Below are positions 1-12,028 of a stretch of DNA of 64,000 nt, one piece after another (position 1 is the stretch's first letter; each line of letters begins with the position of its first letter). The notes under the pieces were generated by a model, which saw only the letters and a program-made list of their open reading frames with translations, did no database searches and had not been told where the DNA came from. The position numbers and the translations under genes were made by a program. The DNA is from Morella rubra (Eukaryota; Streptophyta; Magnoliopsida; Fagales; Myricaceae). The DNA lies in NCBI GenBank assembly GCA_003952965.2, contig CM025850.1, positions 27,156,560 through 27,220,559 on the forward strand, written 5' to 3'.

Positions 1-210
1 CCCATGGTCTGGATTAGATCTCATAAAATCTAACGCCTCACCAATCTCTACCTCATTTAATGAGGCCTATGAGGCGTTGGCTCAGCTAGGCTCTCGTGGA
101 GCCGACCAACCACATATCAGTACCCTTTTTCTCTCTTTTTAGCTGCACTGATCGGACCACTAAATAAATTGTGCGACTAGTTCTCTAACTGGTACGACTG
201 GAACACGCAT
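1..210 (+). repeat. Left terminal inverted repeat of a TIR element
   Basis: The reverse complement of this segment matches 7323-7532 with scattered substitutions; shared blocks include the one around CCTCATTTAATGAGG and the one around GTACGACTGGAACA. The match runs to base 1, so the true outer end lies outside the window. Long inverted repeats flanking a region without its own transposase suggest a non-autonomous DNA transposon, perhaps Mutator-like. No target-site duplication can be tested here. Confidence 0.7.
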
Positions 211-920
211 CTAACAGCATTATTGAGGTAAAAATAATGGTCTGCCGCATCATTAGAGAAAATTAGTTCACCAAAAATTAGTGGTCGAACCGCATCATTG
301 ATGTAAAAAATAGTGGCCACAAAACTAATGGTCTGACCGCAACATTAGTTGAGATAGAACGTTTTTCTATTTAAAAAAAAGTAAGAAGGAAAAAATAAAG
401 TTCGTCTATTTTTGTTAAGGGGGAGCTTAAAAATTTATCAAACAAGCAGAGTTTTATCTCGTTAACAATAAAAACATTGTTAACATTGCATCATCATCTT
501 ATTGGAATAAATGATATATTGGGAATCATAGTTGTCGGGAGAACCTTTTTGGTATCATCCTTTATACAGTTTTCATCATGCCATATTCCCTCCTTTATGC
601 TTGTAACATGTTCTTCAGACAGTAAAAGTCAAATTCAATACCATTTCAATACATCTTCAAAGTGCACTCCTGCACTTCGACTATTTTACAAAGTTATTCT
701 AAGCGGAACGATGAAACAACTTTAAAACATCGGCTTCTAAAATTTCTTTAAAACATCGACACTTAAAGCATGTCTTTAATACATTGGTTTCCCAAATTTC
801 AACCATTAGCATCACATACACGAGTACGCGTTTAGGCCATGTAGTACTTCAAAACATCGGCTTTCCAAACCTCTAACATTTTTTTTATATGTATTACATG
901 TACATTAAAGAAATCACGAC
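211..920. other. Interior of the TIR element, non-coding
   Basis: No coding sequence is recognisable. The part at 220-345 repeats a short phrase about a 'cattattg / cattagtt' core with 'aatggtctg' and 'agtggtcg'. The part at 720-885 holds imperfect copies of a roughly 30-base phrase beginning AAAACATCGG. A phrase at about 820-845 containing GCGTTTAGGCCATG recurs in direct orientation at 7140-7153, on the other side of the copia insertion. Confidence 0.4.
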
Positions 921-1214
921 TGTTGACAATTGACAATTCCACAATCATCTCATTGTTTCCAAGCTGGTGTTATGAATATCTCAAAGATATATTTCCATAT
1001 ATCTCATTACTTGGGCATCACTCTTGAGTAATCCCCAAGTTTAGCCATTAGACGATGCTAATTGATTCTTTCCATTTTGTAATCATTTTGTAATTATTGC
1101 GTTCTTTTTCTTCTTTTCCCTTTTCACTTATAAATAGGCCAGTTCTTGTACAATTCTATACATATTGAAATACATAGAATTCTCTCAAATTCTTCTACTT
1201 GCATTCTTTCTACT
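921..1214 (+). repeat. 5' LTR of the decayed copia element
   Basis: It begins TGTTGACAATTGACAATT, like the 3' LTR at 6827, and includes a TATA-like TATAAATAG near 1130. It is followed directly by the primer binding site. The end falls at CTACT, not the usual CA, in both LTRs. Confidence 0.88.
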
Positions 1215-1227
1215 TGGTATCAAAGCA
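1215..1227 (+). promoter_or_regulatory. Primer binding site (tRNA-Met type)
   Basis: TGGTATCAAAGCA lies directly after the 5' LTR. The canonical plant copia site is TGGTATCAGAGC, complementary to the initiator tRNA-Met 3' end; one base differs. Confidence 0.8.
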
Positions 1228-1298
1228 TCCCATATCACCCTAACCATCACTTGAATACCCAAATATTCCACACCCAAATCTCATATACTCTTTGCCCA

Positions 1299-2242
1299 TG
1301 GCTAATGACAAACTTGAATCATCTACCTCCATTATTCATGTTCAATCAGAAAACTCTGGTTTCCAAGCCGGCGTTATCCTTACTGAAGTTAACTATAATG
1401 TCTGGTCTTAGATATTAGAGATGCAAATTGCAGGACGTGAGAAACTTGAGTATATTGTGGGCAAAACTGCCCTCCCAGAGGAGATGGATGCTTCCTAAGC
1501 AAAGTGGTTTGCTGAAAAACAAAAAGTCAAGGGATGGTTGCTGACTTCAATGTCGCCGAAGATTATGAAGCGCTATCTTTGATTACACACTGCACGTGAA
1601 ATCTGGAATGCTCTTGCCAAAGCATTCTATGATGGGTCGGATGAATCATAAATCTTTGCACTGAATCAACGAGCCTTCTCTACCAAACAGGTTGGTCGTT
1701 CTTTATCTACCTATTACGGTGAGCTAGTTGAAATTTTCCAAGTACTATATTATCGTGACAGGATTATAATGAAAGATCCTGATGATGTTATTGCTTATAA
1801 AAATTATGTTGAACGATTATGTGTACACATCTTCCTGAGTGGGCTCGATGTAGAATTTGAACAAATCCGCGGTAAGATTCTCTGAAAGGACCCAGCAATG
1901 GATCTTGAAGACACCTATGCATATGTACATCATAATGATGTTCAAAGAGCAACAATAAATGGAGAACCTAATCAATTGGTGTCCTATAGCTCATCAGGGC
2001 AAGGCTCCACAACGGAAAACCTACCTAAAATCAGACTTAAGCCCACCAAATCATGCTACTAACCAGAGTCTGTCATCTGGATCACAGAAAGGAAGCTATG
2101 AAATAGGAGTTGCGAAACCAAAATGTTTATGTACTCATTGTGGTGCAGCTGAACATACTAAGTCACGGTGCTATGAACTGATTGGATATCCAGATTGGTG
2201 GGATCCAGCTAAGACATCATACAAACGAAATTCAAAAACTTA
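1299..2242 (+). pseudogene. copia gag remnant with zinc knuckle
   Basis: The frame opens with MANDKLESS and continues through a gag-like region in which several codons have become stops (for example near 1409, 1497 and 1648). Further on, a zinc knuckle of the C-X2-C-X4-H-X4-C type is intact (CTHCGAAEHTKSRC, about 2134-2175), followed by a GYPDWW motif typical of copia gag ends. In copia elements gag forms the virus-like particle and the knuckle binds RNA. Several stops make it non-functional. Confidence 0.8.
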
Positions 2243-2763
2243 GCACCATGTCACCTCTGTTGCTGTGGTTGAACCTCTGTTGTTGTGGTTGAACCGTCCA
2301 ACACCACTCCTGAGACAGCCTCCTCTTTGATTGCTACTTCAGGTAAAATTGGTCCGGATTTTCATATTTCTACACCTAATAGTAATAGTACATAGATAGT
2401 TACTGTTGGTGCTACAAATCACATGAGCTTTGATAGTGATCATATTCAATCTATGAAATCATTTGAACAACATATAGTTTCTACAACCAATGATACTCCC
2501 TCTCCTGTGATTAAAGAAGGTTCAATTACTCTTCCAAATAACATGAATTCGGATTCTGTTCTAGTCGTGCTTCCTTCAACCATAACTTGTTGTTTGTTGC
2601 TCAAATAACATGTGCCTTGCATTATATTGTGATTTTCTGGCCTAATCGTTGTGTTTTTAAGGACATCCGGACTCAGAAGACAATTGGTTATGGTACTAGA
2701 AAGGGGAAGCTTTATCATCTCGATCTGATGCATGTTAGCTCCAATCAATTGGCTTAAGCTTTT

Positions 2764-3434
2764 TTGGTGGATAAGTCTGACAAAACTTTAGAAATTTGGT
2801 TGTGGCATAAGCGCTTAGGTAATGCATCTTTTGGATATTTTAAGAAATTGTTTCCAAAGTTGTTTTCTTTGTCAACTGTTTCAGACTTCATGTGTGATAT
2901 TTGTGAACTAGCTAAAAGCCATCATGTATCATTTTCAAAAAGTATGAATAAGAGTCTAGTACCGTTTATGGTGATTCACTTTGATGTATGGGGTCCAACC
3001 AATACCCATTCTCTGAATGGTGCACGTTGGTTTGTTTTTTTTATTGATGATCACACTCATATGATTTGGGTTTGTTTGATGAAATTCAAAAATGAAGCTA
3101 ACTCCTTATTTCAGAAGTTTCACAAGATGATAGCCACTCAGTATCAATATCATATACAGGTTCTCCACACTAATAATGGTGGAGAATTTGTTAATCAAGA
3201 CTTGAAATAGTATATGGGGCTGCAAAGTGAAAAAACATGGAATTGCTCACCAAACGACTTGTCCCTACTCCCCTCAATAAAATGGGGTTGCAGAGCGAAA
3301 AAATCGTCATCTCCTTGAAGTAGTTCGTGCTTCCTTGTTTGGGGCTCACATGCCCACCAGTTATTGGGGCGCAACCATCACTGTTGCAGCTTACATCATT
3401 AAACGTGTACCTTTCAGCTCCTTACAGTTTCAAA
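2764..3434 (+). pseudogene. copia integrase remnant, 5' part
   Basis: A GAG-pre-integrase region with a His/Cys zinc-binding pattern (HKRLGN...MCDICELAKSHH) is followed by the integrase core. The first catalytic Asp is visible in FDVWGPT. At the second position, where copia integrases have a TDNGGEF-like motif, this copy reads TNNGGEF, so the catalytic Asp appears to be Asn. A stop follows soon after. The frame resumes as far as SSLQFQT at about 3434, where the nested element begins. Confidence 0.85.
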
Positions 3435-3442
3435 CCCGCTTT

Positions 3443-4721
3443 TGTTGGCTTTTGTTCACAATCGATATTTTGATGATTTCAATAAATGAATTAAATTTAC
3501 AAAATGAACATCTTCAAAGACAAAAACATTTTATCAAAGAGCCAAAGATAAAAAGATTGAAAATGAAGAAAATGCAAGGAGCTCAAAAGTGAAGATTCAA
3601 GACCATAGGATATAATCTTATAACTCTTAGTTTCACTTTTGACAAGGATTATGAATCACACACTTGCATATTTTTCAAACCGTGCATAATCTTTTTATCA
3701 CAAGTTTGACAACCAAAATGCGTTTTAAATGTTTTCAAATCATCGCTATATAAACTCTCAAGTCTTGGTTATACTTTTGGAAGGATTTTTGAAATTGGGA
3801 TTTCAAAAATGAAATTATAGCGGATCAACATTCAAAATGATGAAAAAATAATGGCTATAGCGGATTTATGAAGGAATATGATCGCTAGCAGATGAAGCGG
3901 ATGATGAGGACAAAAATTTGACAGCATTCAAATTTTATGACCGTTGGGCAATGGCTAGTTGAAGCGGTCGACCGTACACGAAGTAGTTGACCAGTACAAC
4001 GATAAAATTATCAAATCAACCTCCAACGGCTAGAAATGGCTAGTTTTTATATGTGGCCTATATAAAGACCTTCCTAATGTCTCAAAAAAAGATAGAACGA
4101 CCACATATCATTTCTATAGCTTGAGAAAGATCGTGAACCTTCCTATTTCGTATTTCTCATATCATTCACACAAATTACACTTTTACATCCTTGTCATTTT
4201 GTGAATCAAAAGAGATAAAGCTTTCCATTTTCTTATCCACTTTTTAAGAGAGTTTATTTCTTGTATCTTCCTATCAAAAGAGGTGATTCCTTTAGTAAGG
4301 TTGTTCACTAAAGAAGAAGCTTAGAGAGGGTATATCTCAAGCTTAGTTGGTTGTGAGTGGTGAGCCCAAAAATCACTTGGGTTGTGAGTGTTGAGCCCGG
4401 AAAAGTACTTGTAAGGTTCTCTAGCACCTGGAAACTAGAGTCTTCACTATTTGGAAGATTGGAAAAACTTCAAGGCTCGGTAAATAAGCTTGAAGGGTGG
4501 ATGTAAGCGGGTTTGCCGAACCACCTAAAAATCTCATGTTTGTTTCTCTAACCTTACTCTTTATTTTTAGCACTTATTTACTTATCGCATCAATACTTGC
4601 TTAATTACTTGTGCTAAATTATCCTTTACTTTGCAAACATGTTTTTTAGGAGTTAAAAGCGAAAAAAATTGGAAACTTAATTCACCCCGCCTCTTAGGTT
4701 GCTTTAATTCTTGGATTTACA
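3443..4721 (+). mobile_element. Solo-LTR-like element nested in the copia integrase
   Basis: Copia coding sequence stops at SSLQFQT and resumes about 1.28 kb later at PFNVLHEAV. The insert begins TGTTGGCTTTTGTTCAC and ends TTGGATTTACA, giving TG...CA termini. It is homologous, in opposite orientation, to 9205-10499. It contains no pol sequence, which fits a solo LTR or short non-autonomous LTR element. The flanks carry similar CGCTTT and CCCTTT, but no exact target-site duplication was found. Confidence 0.65.
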
Positions 4722-5700
4722 ATCCCTTTAACGTCCTTCATGAGGCTGTAAGTGCTTCTATTGTCCCGAATTTGTCACCTAGAATATTTGGGTGTGTTGC
4801 CTTTGTACACCTTCATAAACCCTTGAGATATAAAATGGAACCTTGAGCTTTCCGATGTATGTTTGTTGGCTATGTCTCACATCAAAAAGGCTATTGATGT
4901 TATCATCCCCCCTCTCGCAAGTTATATGTTACTCTTGATGTTGTATTTCACGAAAATGACAAGTATTATTCTACACCCGAGTCTTCGCTTCAAGGGAGAA
5001 TAGAAATGAATTGCCGACTCTGAATTACTCTTTGGACAACTTGAATTTTATAAGTGGTGGTAACTTGGATAATAGTGGTGAATGTCCAAATGAGGCAAAT
5101 GGTGAATATCTAGATTTAGAGGATGAAAATTGTCAGGATCAGATGAAAGTGCCAGCTTCCCCTCTTCATGAAGTACTATTTAACCAATTGCTCTCTCAAG
5201 TTGACTCCATATCTGAACCTCAGGTAAATTCTGAACCCCACCTGAAAGTGTTACCTAATCGAGTCACAAGAGGAATACCTAGAATAAACTATGAGTTTGT
5301 TGTTAGTTCCAATCCTAAGTATCCCATAAGTAACTTTGTGTCTTACCATAGATTGTCAAAGGAAAGTGAATCATTTGTGAATCAATTATCTGATGTATCT
5401 ATTCCTAGTAGTGTGCAGGAGGCCTTGAGAGATCCCAGATGGAAGGAAGCCACGAATGAAGAAATGAAGTCTCTCCAAAAGAACTCAACATGGGAAGTTG
5501 TTAACTTACTTGAAGGAAAGAAACCTGTCGGATACAGGTGGGTCTTCACCATTAAATACAAAGCTGTTGGAACCATCAAACGATTCAAAGCTAGACTTGT
5601 CGCCAAGGATATACTCAAACTTATGGAATTCATTATGCTGAGACATTTGCACCAGTCGCTAAAATTAATATTGTTCGTATCCTATTATCCTTGGTTGTGA
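4722..5700 (+). pseudogene. copia integrase 3' part and reverse transcriptase 5' part
   Basis: Coding resumes as PFNVLHEAV and continues with FGCVAFVHLHK and the linker to reverse transcriptase. The RT domain begins with WKEATNEEMKSLQKNSTWE and passes GYRWVFTIKYKAVGTIKRFKARLVAK. It then shifts frame at about 5610, where the expected motif with an Ala-Glu-Thr-Phe core appears in another frame. The open part spans 5011-5700. Confidence 0.85.
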
Positions 5701-5736
5701 ATCTTGACTGGTCTTTGCAATAGTTTGATGTGAAGA

Positions 5737-6819
5737 TTGCATTTTTGCATGAAGAACTTCAAGAAGAAATATATATGGAATTGCCTCCTGGATGTAATAT
5801 GCAATCTGAAGACAATAAACATGTCTATGAAGGCTTTTGGATACATGCAAAGTAACTATGATCATACATTGCTCTTGAAGCACAACAGAGGAAAGATTAC
5901 TATTCTTACTGTGTACATTGATGATATGATAGTGACTGGGAATGATCTAGAAGAAAAGAAGGCATTGCAGGATCACCTTGCTCGTGAATTTGAAATGAAA
6001 AATTTTGGTCAGTTTAAGTATTTTCTCATAATTGAAGTGTCAAGATCAAATAAAGGTATTTTCCTATCTCAACGAAAATATGCCTTAGATCTGTTGATTG
6101 AAACTGGTATGACAGCATGTAGTCCAATTAGCACTCCTATGGAAGAAAATTTGAAACTAGGCATGCATTCGGATCAAGTTCCTACTAACAAGGAATGATA
6201 TTAGAGACTAGTTGGAAGGTTAATGTATCTTGCACATACTCGGCCTGATCTGGCTTATGCGCTGAGTGTTGTCAGTCAATTTATGCATTCCCAAGCGAAG
6301 AACATATGAATGTCGACATTCATATCTTGCACTACTTGAAATCATCCCCAGGGAAGGGTATTGTGTTTACAAAAGGAGACAACTTGGACATTAAAGGATA
6401 TACTAATGCGGATTGGGCTGGGTCAATCGAGGATAAACTGTCTACGTCTGGATATTTCACATTTGTAGGTAGGAATCTTGTTACTTGGCGAAGTAAAAAA
6501 GAGAGGTAGTTGCTAGATCAAGTGTTGAGGCCGAATATTACAAGATCTGCATATTGAGCAAGTTAGTCCTATGAAGTTATACTATGACAACAAGGTAGCA
6601 AGTGATATTGCCCATAATCTAGTTCAACATGATCGAACTAAACATGTTGAGATTGATAGGTATTTTATCAAGGAGAAACTGGAAGCAAAGCTTATTGAAG
6701 TGCCTCATGTTCGATCTCAAGACCAACTTGCTGATGTGCCCACCAAGGCTATCTCAAGCCAAGCTTTCAATGGCTATCTTGACAAGTTGGGCATGAGAGA
6801 CATCTATGCACCAACTTGA
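5737..6819 (+). pseudogene. copia reverse transcriptase 3' part and RNase H
   Basis: The RT active-site motif appears as YIDDMIVTGND (the family usually has YVDD). Beyond a stop at about 6196, the RNase H region follows as DADWAGS-like sequence reading YTNADWAGSIEDK (about 6400-6432), then VASDIAHN and a C-terminal LGMRDIYAPT. Several breaks separate these blocks. The last block ends just before the purine tract and the 3' LTR. Confidence 0.85.
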
Positions 6820-6826
6820 GAGGGAG

Positions 6827-7121
6827 TGTTGACAATTGACGATTCCGCAATCGTCTCATTGTTTTCAAGCTGGTGCTATGAATATCTCAGAGATATATTT
6901 CCATATATCTCATTACTTGGGCATCACTCTTGAGTAATCCCCAAATTTAGCAATTAGACGATTATAATTGATTCTTTTTATTTTATAATTATTCTGTAAT
7001 TATTGCATTCCTTTTCTTCTTTTCCCTCTTCACCTATAAATAAGCCAGTCCTTTTACAATTCTATACATATTGAAATACATAGAATTCTCTCAAATTCTT
7101 CCGCTAGCATTCTTTTCTACT
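6827..7121 (+). repeat. 3' LTR of the decayed copia element
   Basis: It begins TGTTGACAATTGACGATT directly after a purine tract (GAGAGGGAG, 6818-6826) that would prime plus-strand synthesis. It aligns end to end with 921-1214, with about 25 differences and one indel. Confidence 0.88.
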
Positions 7122-7322
7122 ACAACATGTAATAAGTATGCGTTTAGGCCATGACCTACATGCAATTTCTTATTTTCCTAAGGTCTCTCAGTAACTAAAA
7201 AAAAAAAAGAGCAACTCGGCAACAAGAAAGAGGGGAGAGGAGAGTCATGGGATTTGGGGGATTTAAAAGCTAGGATTTAGAAATTAAGGTTTGAAATGGA
7301 GGATTTGGAAAGAAAAAAAAAA

Positions 7323-7532
7323 CATGTGTTCCAGTCGTACCGATCAGAGAACTGGTCGTACAACTTGTTTAGTGGTCCGACCAGTACGGCTAAAGAGATA
7401 GAAAAATGGTACTAATGCACGCTTGGTCGGCTTCACGAGGAGCCCAGCTAAGCCAACGCCTCACAGGCCTCATTAAATGAGGTGGAGACCTGTGAGGCAG
7501 TAGATTTTATGAGATTCAATCCAGATCGTGGG
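7323..7532 (-). repeat. Right terminal inverted repeat of the TIR element
   Basis: Reverse complement of 1-210, with substitutions. The similarity stops at 7532 only because its partner reaches the window edge. Its outer end lies within about 60 bases of a putative exon at 7596, so the whole nest may sit in an intron or just upstream of that gene. Confidence 0.7.
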
Positions 7533-7595
7533 TCTAGATGTGTCTGGACCCGTATAGTCTAGACTGAATCCAAACTTCGTAATTGCTTTGGTCAG

Positions 7596-8162
7596 AAGAC
7601 TCTTATAGATTTGGAGAGCCACTGGGGAGGTGGTTCTGACTTGCCAACAATGCGCATGGTGGACAAGGTCCTTAGCCAATTGAGTTCCAAGTTTTCTGTC
7701 ATCAACATTAATCAAATTTCAGAGTATTGGAAAGATCGCCACCCTTCTATATATCGCAAGTTTTGGGAGACATTGAGACCTGAACAATTGTCAAATCCTG
7801 CGAGTTACTCTAATTGCATACATTGGTGCTTGTCGGGTGTGCCTGTTGTATGGAATGAGTTACTATTCCATTTTTTGTAGAACCAATTGTGTACAAATAT
7901 GGTTGTCTTAGGGGTTTCTTGTAGCAAATTAGCAATGAAAGAGAAAGTTAAATTTTTTATCCTACTAGGGCCACTGTATTGATGGTTTCATTCTTCTAAA
8001 AACTAGTTGCTTCTAACAATTGATATTTTCTTTGTTCCTATGGTTCAGAAATTAAAGGATGAGGATTTCGTTGCTCTTATTGCTTGTGAGCATGGAATCA
8101 ACTTTTTTGGATCCAAATTCATTAGGCGTCATTGTAGAAAAATGATTGATTTCCTGTTTCAT
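7596..8162 (+). CDS. Two possible exons of an unrecognised gene
   Basis: Segment A (7596-7847, 84 codons) follows an acceptor-like GGTCAG and ends at GTATGG. Segment B (8049-8162, 38 codons) follows GGTTCAG and ends at GTAATT. Both are open in the same phase, and the joined peptide is balanced in composition (for example DKVLSQLSSKFSV in A and FVALIACEHGINFFGS in B). I do not recognise the family. Weaker exon-like segments lie at 10585-10675 and 10818-10887, but their phases do not join without a stop. This may be a decaying gene or one whose 5' part is left of the TIR element. Confidence 0.35.
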
Positions 8163-9204
8163 GTAATTTGGCTCCTGTTTTCATTATCCATTATTTCCTG
8201 ATCTTTTTTTTTTATTCTAGGAAAAACATTAAATTGGGTGTTATTTAGATAGCCAAATTCAATTTAAATCATGTCTCAAAAGGGTATACAAATTCTTTGT
8301 AGTTATACCTTTTCAACACAACTTTGTTATCCAAACCAATTTCAGTGGCCACTAAATTCATCCATTATTAGTAAGGGGTTTTCTATTCACATGTTTTACC
8401 TCTAGGTTTCTAACCTACTAGAAAGAAAATGTGGACATGTTTTACAACAAATATTGTTTTTTTTAAAGCCTCAACTTTTTTTTTTTGTACCAATTTTTTG
8501 TTTTTTGTTTTTAATACAATGGCCTGGCAGAATCAAAACCTGAACTTTATCTTCCATCGCAATTACCTTTTCTTTCTGGTTCTCACTCTTGATTCCTGAA
8601 TTACAATAAAATCTCAACAAAATGATGGCAAAATATGCTATAAATGTTTTCATTTCAGGATAGTGATGTAAACAAGATGCAAATACTAAAAGTCCCTTCC
8701 CCACATGAAGCATATTTCGTAGGGAATTGAGAATGCTTCGTTAGAATTATCAAGACAGAAAAATTTGCGTCATGCTTAGATATGAATGTTCCTCACCTGA
8801 AATCAAGATCTTTCTATTTTCTAATTATTATAAAGGTTCACAGCATAATTTACGCCATAATATAGGATTACAATCAACTTCGGGGAGCTTACAAAAATTC
8901 TAAGGGTGTCTTTGAAGAACGTTTATGCCGACCCATTTTGTTGCAAGACTAACAACACACAATGATCCATATTCCAAAAATCAAAACCACCACAAACCAA
9001 TACACTTTTCATGTGAAATAGTGTTCCATATTCCATATTCTAAAAATAGTAAGTCGAAAACCAATGTCCCATCTAATTTCTAATGATCTGCATGCTCATT
9101 TCTCCTTCCCTTTACTGTTGAATATCATGGCACCAAGACCAAAGTCCTATCTCCCCTGAACTCTTAGAAAGTTAAATCAACTCAAAGCAAAAATATGAAA
9201 GTTG
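8163..9204. other. Non-coding stretch
   Basis: AT-rich sequence with T-runs near 8200 and 8470 and no supported gene. If the exons at 7596-8162 are real, it may be intron. Confidence 0.4.
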
Positions 9205-10499
9205 TGTAGTTTCTAGGATTAAGGCAATCTAAGAGGGGGTGAATTAGATTTTAAAACTTTATAGAAAACTTCCCCCAAATTCGTGTTTGCTACAAAATCA
9301 ATACAATAGCTATCTTAGCACATGTAATATGCAATAATATCACAATGAGAATATAAGTTCTAAATGTAAAGAGAATGGTTAGGGAAAAGCAAATACGAGA
9401 TTTTTAGGTAGTTCGGCAACCCCGCCTACATCCATCCCTCAAGCTTCTTTCCAAGTCTTGAAATTTTCTCCACTATTTTTCAAATATTGTACACTCTAGC
9501 TTTTGGGTGTTAAAGAACATTACAAGTGTTTTCTCAGGTTCAACACTTACAACCCAAATAATTTTTTGAGTTCACCACTCACAACCCAACCGAGCTTGAG
9601 ATATGCCCTCTCTAAGCTACTTTTTTAGTGAATAATCCTCACTAAAGGAATCACACCATTTTGAATAAAAGAGATATACGAATTTAACTCTCTCAATGAG
9701 TGGATAAGAAATGGAAAGCTCTATCTCTTTTGCTTCATACAATGACAAGGATATAAAAGTATAATTTGTGTGAATGATTGAGAAATATGGCTTTGATATG
9801 AAAATTAAGGCTTTTGGATTCTTTTAAGGATATATCAAATGTTTGGACGTTCAAGAGTTGTTAGAAATACTTTAAGATGGTCTTTATATAGGCCACAAAT
9901 AAAAACTAGCCGTTTAAAATCAATTCTCGATGTATCGGTCGACCTTTACAAGGTATCGATCAATCGCTACAAGTAACCATTGCTCCAACGATCTTAAAAT
10001 TCAAAATTTCGTTCACGATACTGTAGCTACCGATCAATCGCTATAAATGATTTTGTAGAGCTGCTACAACCGGTCGACTGCTATACATTGTTCATCATCC
10101 GCTATAATTTAAAAACTCATTTTTGACCATTTTGAAATCTCAATTAGAAAAACCAACTCCCCAAGAATATAAATATGGATTGGAAGTATATATAGGGATG
10201 ATTTGCAAACACTTAAAGCACATTTTGGTTGTCAAACTTGTGATAAGAAGTTAATGCACAGTTTGAAAAACATGCAAGTTGTGATTCAAATCCCTGTCAA
10301 AAGTGAAACTTAAGAATTACAAGATTATGCCATATGGTCTTAAATTTTCACTTTTGAGCTTCTTGCATCCTCTTGATCCTTGAGAACTTGGTTCTTCATC
10401 TTGTGCTCATGTGGCTCTCATCTTGGATCTACTTCAATCAACCAACTCAATCAACTTTATTGTTGTCATCAAAACATCGATTTTGGACAAAAGCTAACA
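9205..10499 (-). mobile_element. Solo-LTR-like element, second copy, inverted
   Basis: Read on the minus strand it begins TGTTAGCTTTTGTCC and ends CTAGAAACTACA, so the termini are TG...CA over 1295 bp. It is homologous over its length to 3443-4721; shared blocks include the one around CAAGTTTGACAACCAAAATG and the conserved end with CCTCTTAG. Flanks AGTTG (9200-9204) and AGTTA (10500-10504) look like a 5-bp target-site duplication with one change. No internal pol region exists, which supports a solo LTR. Confidence 0.65.
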
Positions 10500-11968
10500 A
10501 GTTAATCTTTCTTTATACTATGAAGCACTATGTTCATATTGCGTAGTGTTCATACAAAAACAACCTAATGGAATTATTTGCAAGAGGATATTATCAGCAT
10601 TTTCAACCTTAGGCTTGTTCCATGGGGCATTAATATTGCTCATGTTGTTGAGCACAACAAACCATCACTTGCCAGGTTACACTTTGATCATTTTCTTTCT
10701 TCCTGTTTTCATTGCGCCTAATTAGATACATAGAATAGCTAATGTGCAATCTAAGAAAGAATACGTTACCTTTTTATGATCTTTTATCTGATTTGCTATT
10801 GTATTGACATTTTGCAGCATGGCCTAGATGAATGCTACTTGAATATTATAGAAGCCTGCTGCGGGATTCACATCTGGCCAGATGTGGTAAAAGCTGCTCT
10901 CTTCTTCAATGTTCAAGAACTCACGAAACAATCTGTAGCTTTTACTGTTTTCATTAGCCCTGCTCTCCTTTTCCTGTCTTTGTACAACTTAATAAAGTCC
11001 AATGCATTTAGTCAAATCTTTGCTGTACATTTCACCTTTTCTAATGGAACCTTTAATTCAACTATTCAATTTTAGTCAAGAAATTGCTACATAATGCTAA
11101 AAGAAAACATAGGTAGCCCAAAGATGTTACAAGATAACGTTAACTACAATGAACTGTGGCTCTGATGCGATAGCTACATGTCAAGTTGATTGAATGTGTT
11201 GAGCGCCAGGCTTCTGAATAGAAGCAGTATGAGTTAAAGTTAAGAAAGTCTTGTTTTCAAAAACAAGGGTTGAGTACAAAACCTGTCTCAAATTGCTACA
11301 ATAGCGGGCATGGGAGAGAGGTAAAGTTAGACCAGTCACATTGGATTTGGTCTATGGCTTAAGACCTCTAATATATGGGTGTGATGAAGAATCTGCAAGC
11401 AGCTTTTACTGAAGAACGCTGCTGAGCGAATCACCTTCATCGACCTCATACAAATGTACCCTGGGTGGTGGTGAATTACATACCACATTATTAGGTTAGC
11501 CCCAAGTCTTATGGATGCAGGACATAATTTTGTCATTTATTTGTGCAAGGTCTACAAAGGCCACCATAAATCAAAGGCTTGCACATTTATTCCGAAGATC
11601 ACCTTAGCTGAGAAGCTAAATTCAAGCCAACCCATCTGGCAGCCAAATTCACCTTAGCTCTACATCACCTACTTCTATGTCTCTCATATACTGATCCAAC
11701 AATATTAAACTAATAAATTACCAACTAATTTATGGCATCTCTCTTCTAACGCTTATTTAACCATCCCATCTCCTCCTTTACAAGTTGGTACACCCAAAAA
11801 GGGTAGTTGAGTACAGTTCCATTTTGTTATATGGATACTCGTAACTGCTTCAACCATAACGAGGAGGAGGATATAAATACATGATCTCTTAAAGAAGACA
11901 AAGATACATGTTCTATGGGTAATAAATACTGGAAAAAAGCTGCTTGTATAGCTATACTGATTACACAC

Positions 11969-11970
<2 letters not shown>
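10500..11970. other. Stretch with weak exon-like segments only
   Basis: Segments at 10585-10675 and 10818-10887 are bounded by AG and GT and encode peptides such as GLDECYLNIIEACCGIHIW. No consistent reading phase joins them. The remainder shows no gene. Confidence 0.3.
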
Positions 11971-11971
<1 letters not shown>

Positions 11972-12027
<56 letters not shown>

Positions 12028-12028
12028 G
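11972..12028. repeat. (GA)n microsatellite
   Basis: An almost pure GA tract of about 57 bases with one AAAG interruption. Ser/Leu-rich reading frames on the minus strand here are produced by the repeat. Confidence 0.9.

Larger units (their letters stand above)
921..7121 (+). mobile_element. Decayed Ty1/copia LTR retrotransposon
   Basis: The element has two LTRs (921-1214 and 6827-7121), a tRNA-Met-type primer binding site and a purine tract before the 3' LTR. Gag and pol remnants run in copia order: gag with zinc knuckle, integrase, reverse transcriptase, RNase H. The frames are broken by many stops and frameshifts, so it cannot be autonomous. Flanks ACGAC (916-920) and ACAAC (7122-7126) differ by one CpG-type transition and may be the target-site duplication. 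I count about 25 differences in 294 aligned LTR bases, mostly transitions, so the insertion is old. A second element of about 1.28 kb interrupts its integrase at 3443-4721. Confidence 0.93.

Noticed and set aside
10585..10887. Third and fourth exons for the gene at 7596-8162
   Set aside because: Both segments have splice-like borders, but joining them in the phases that read well creates a stop. Kept only as a weak note.
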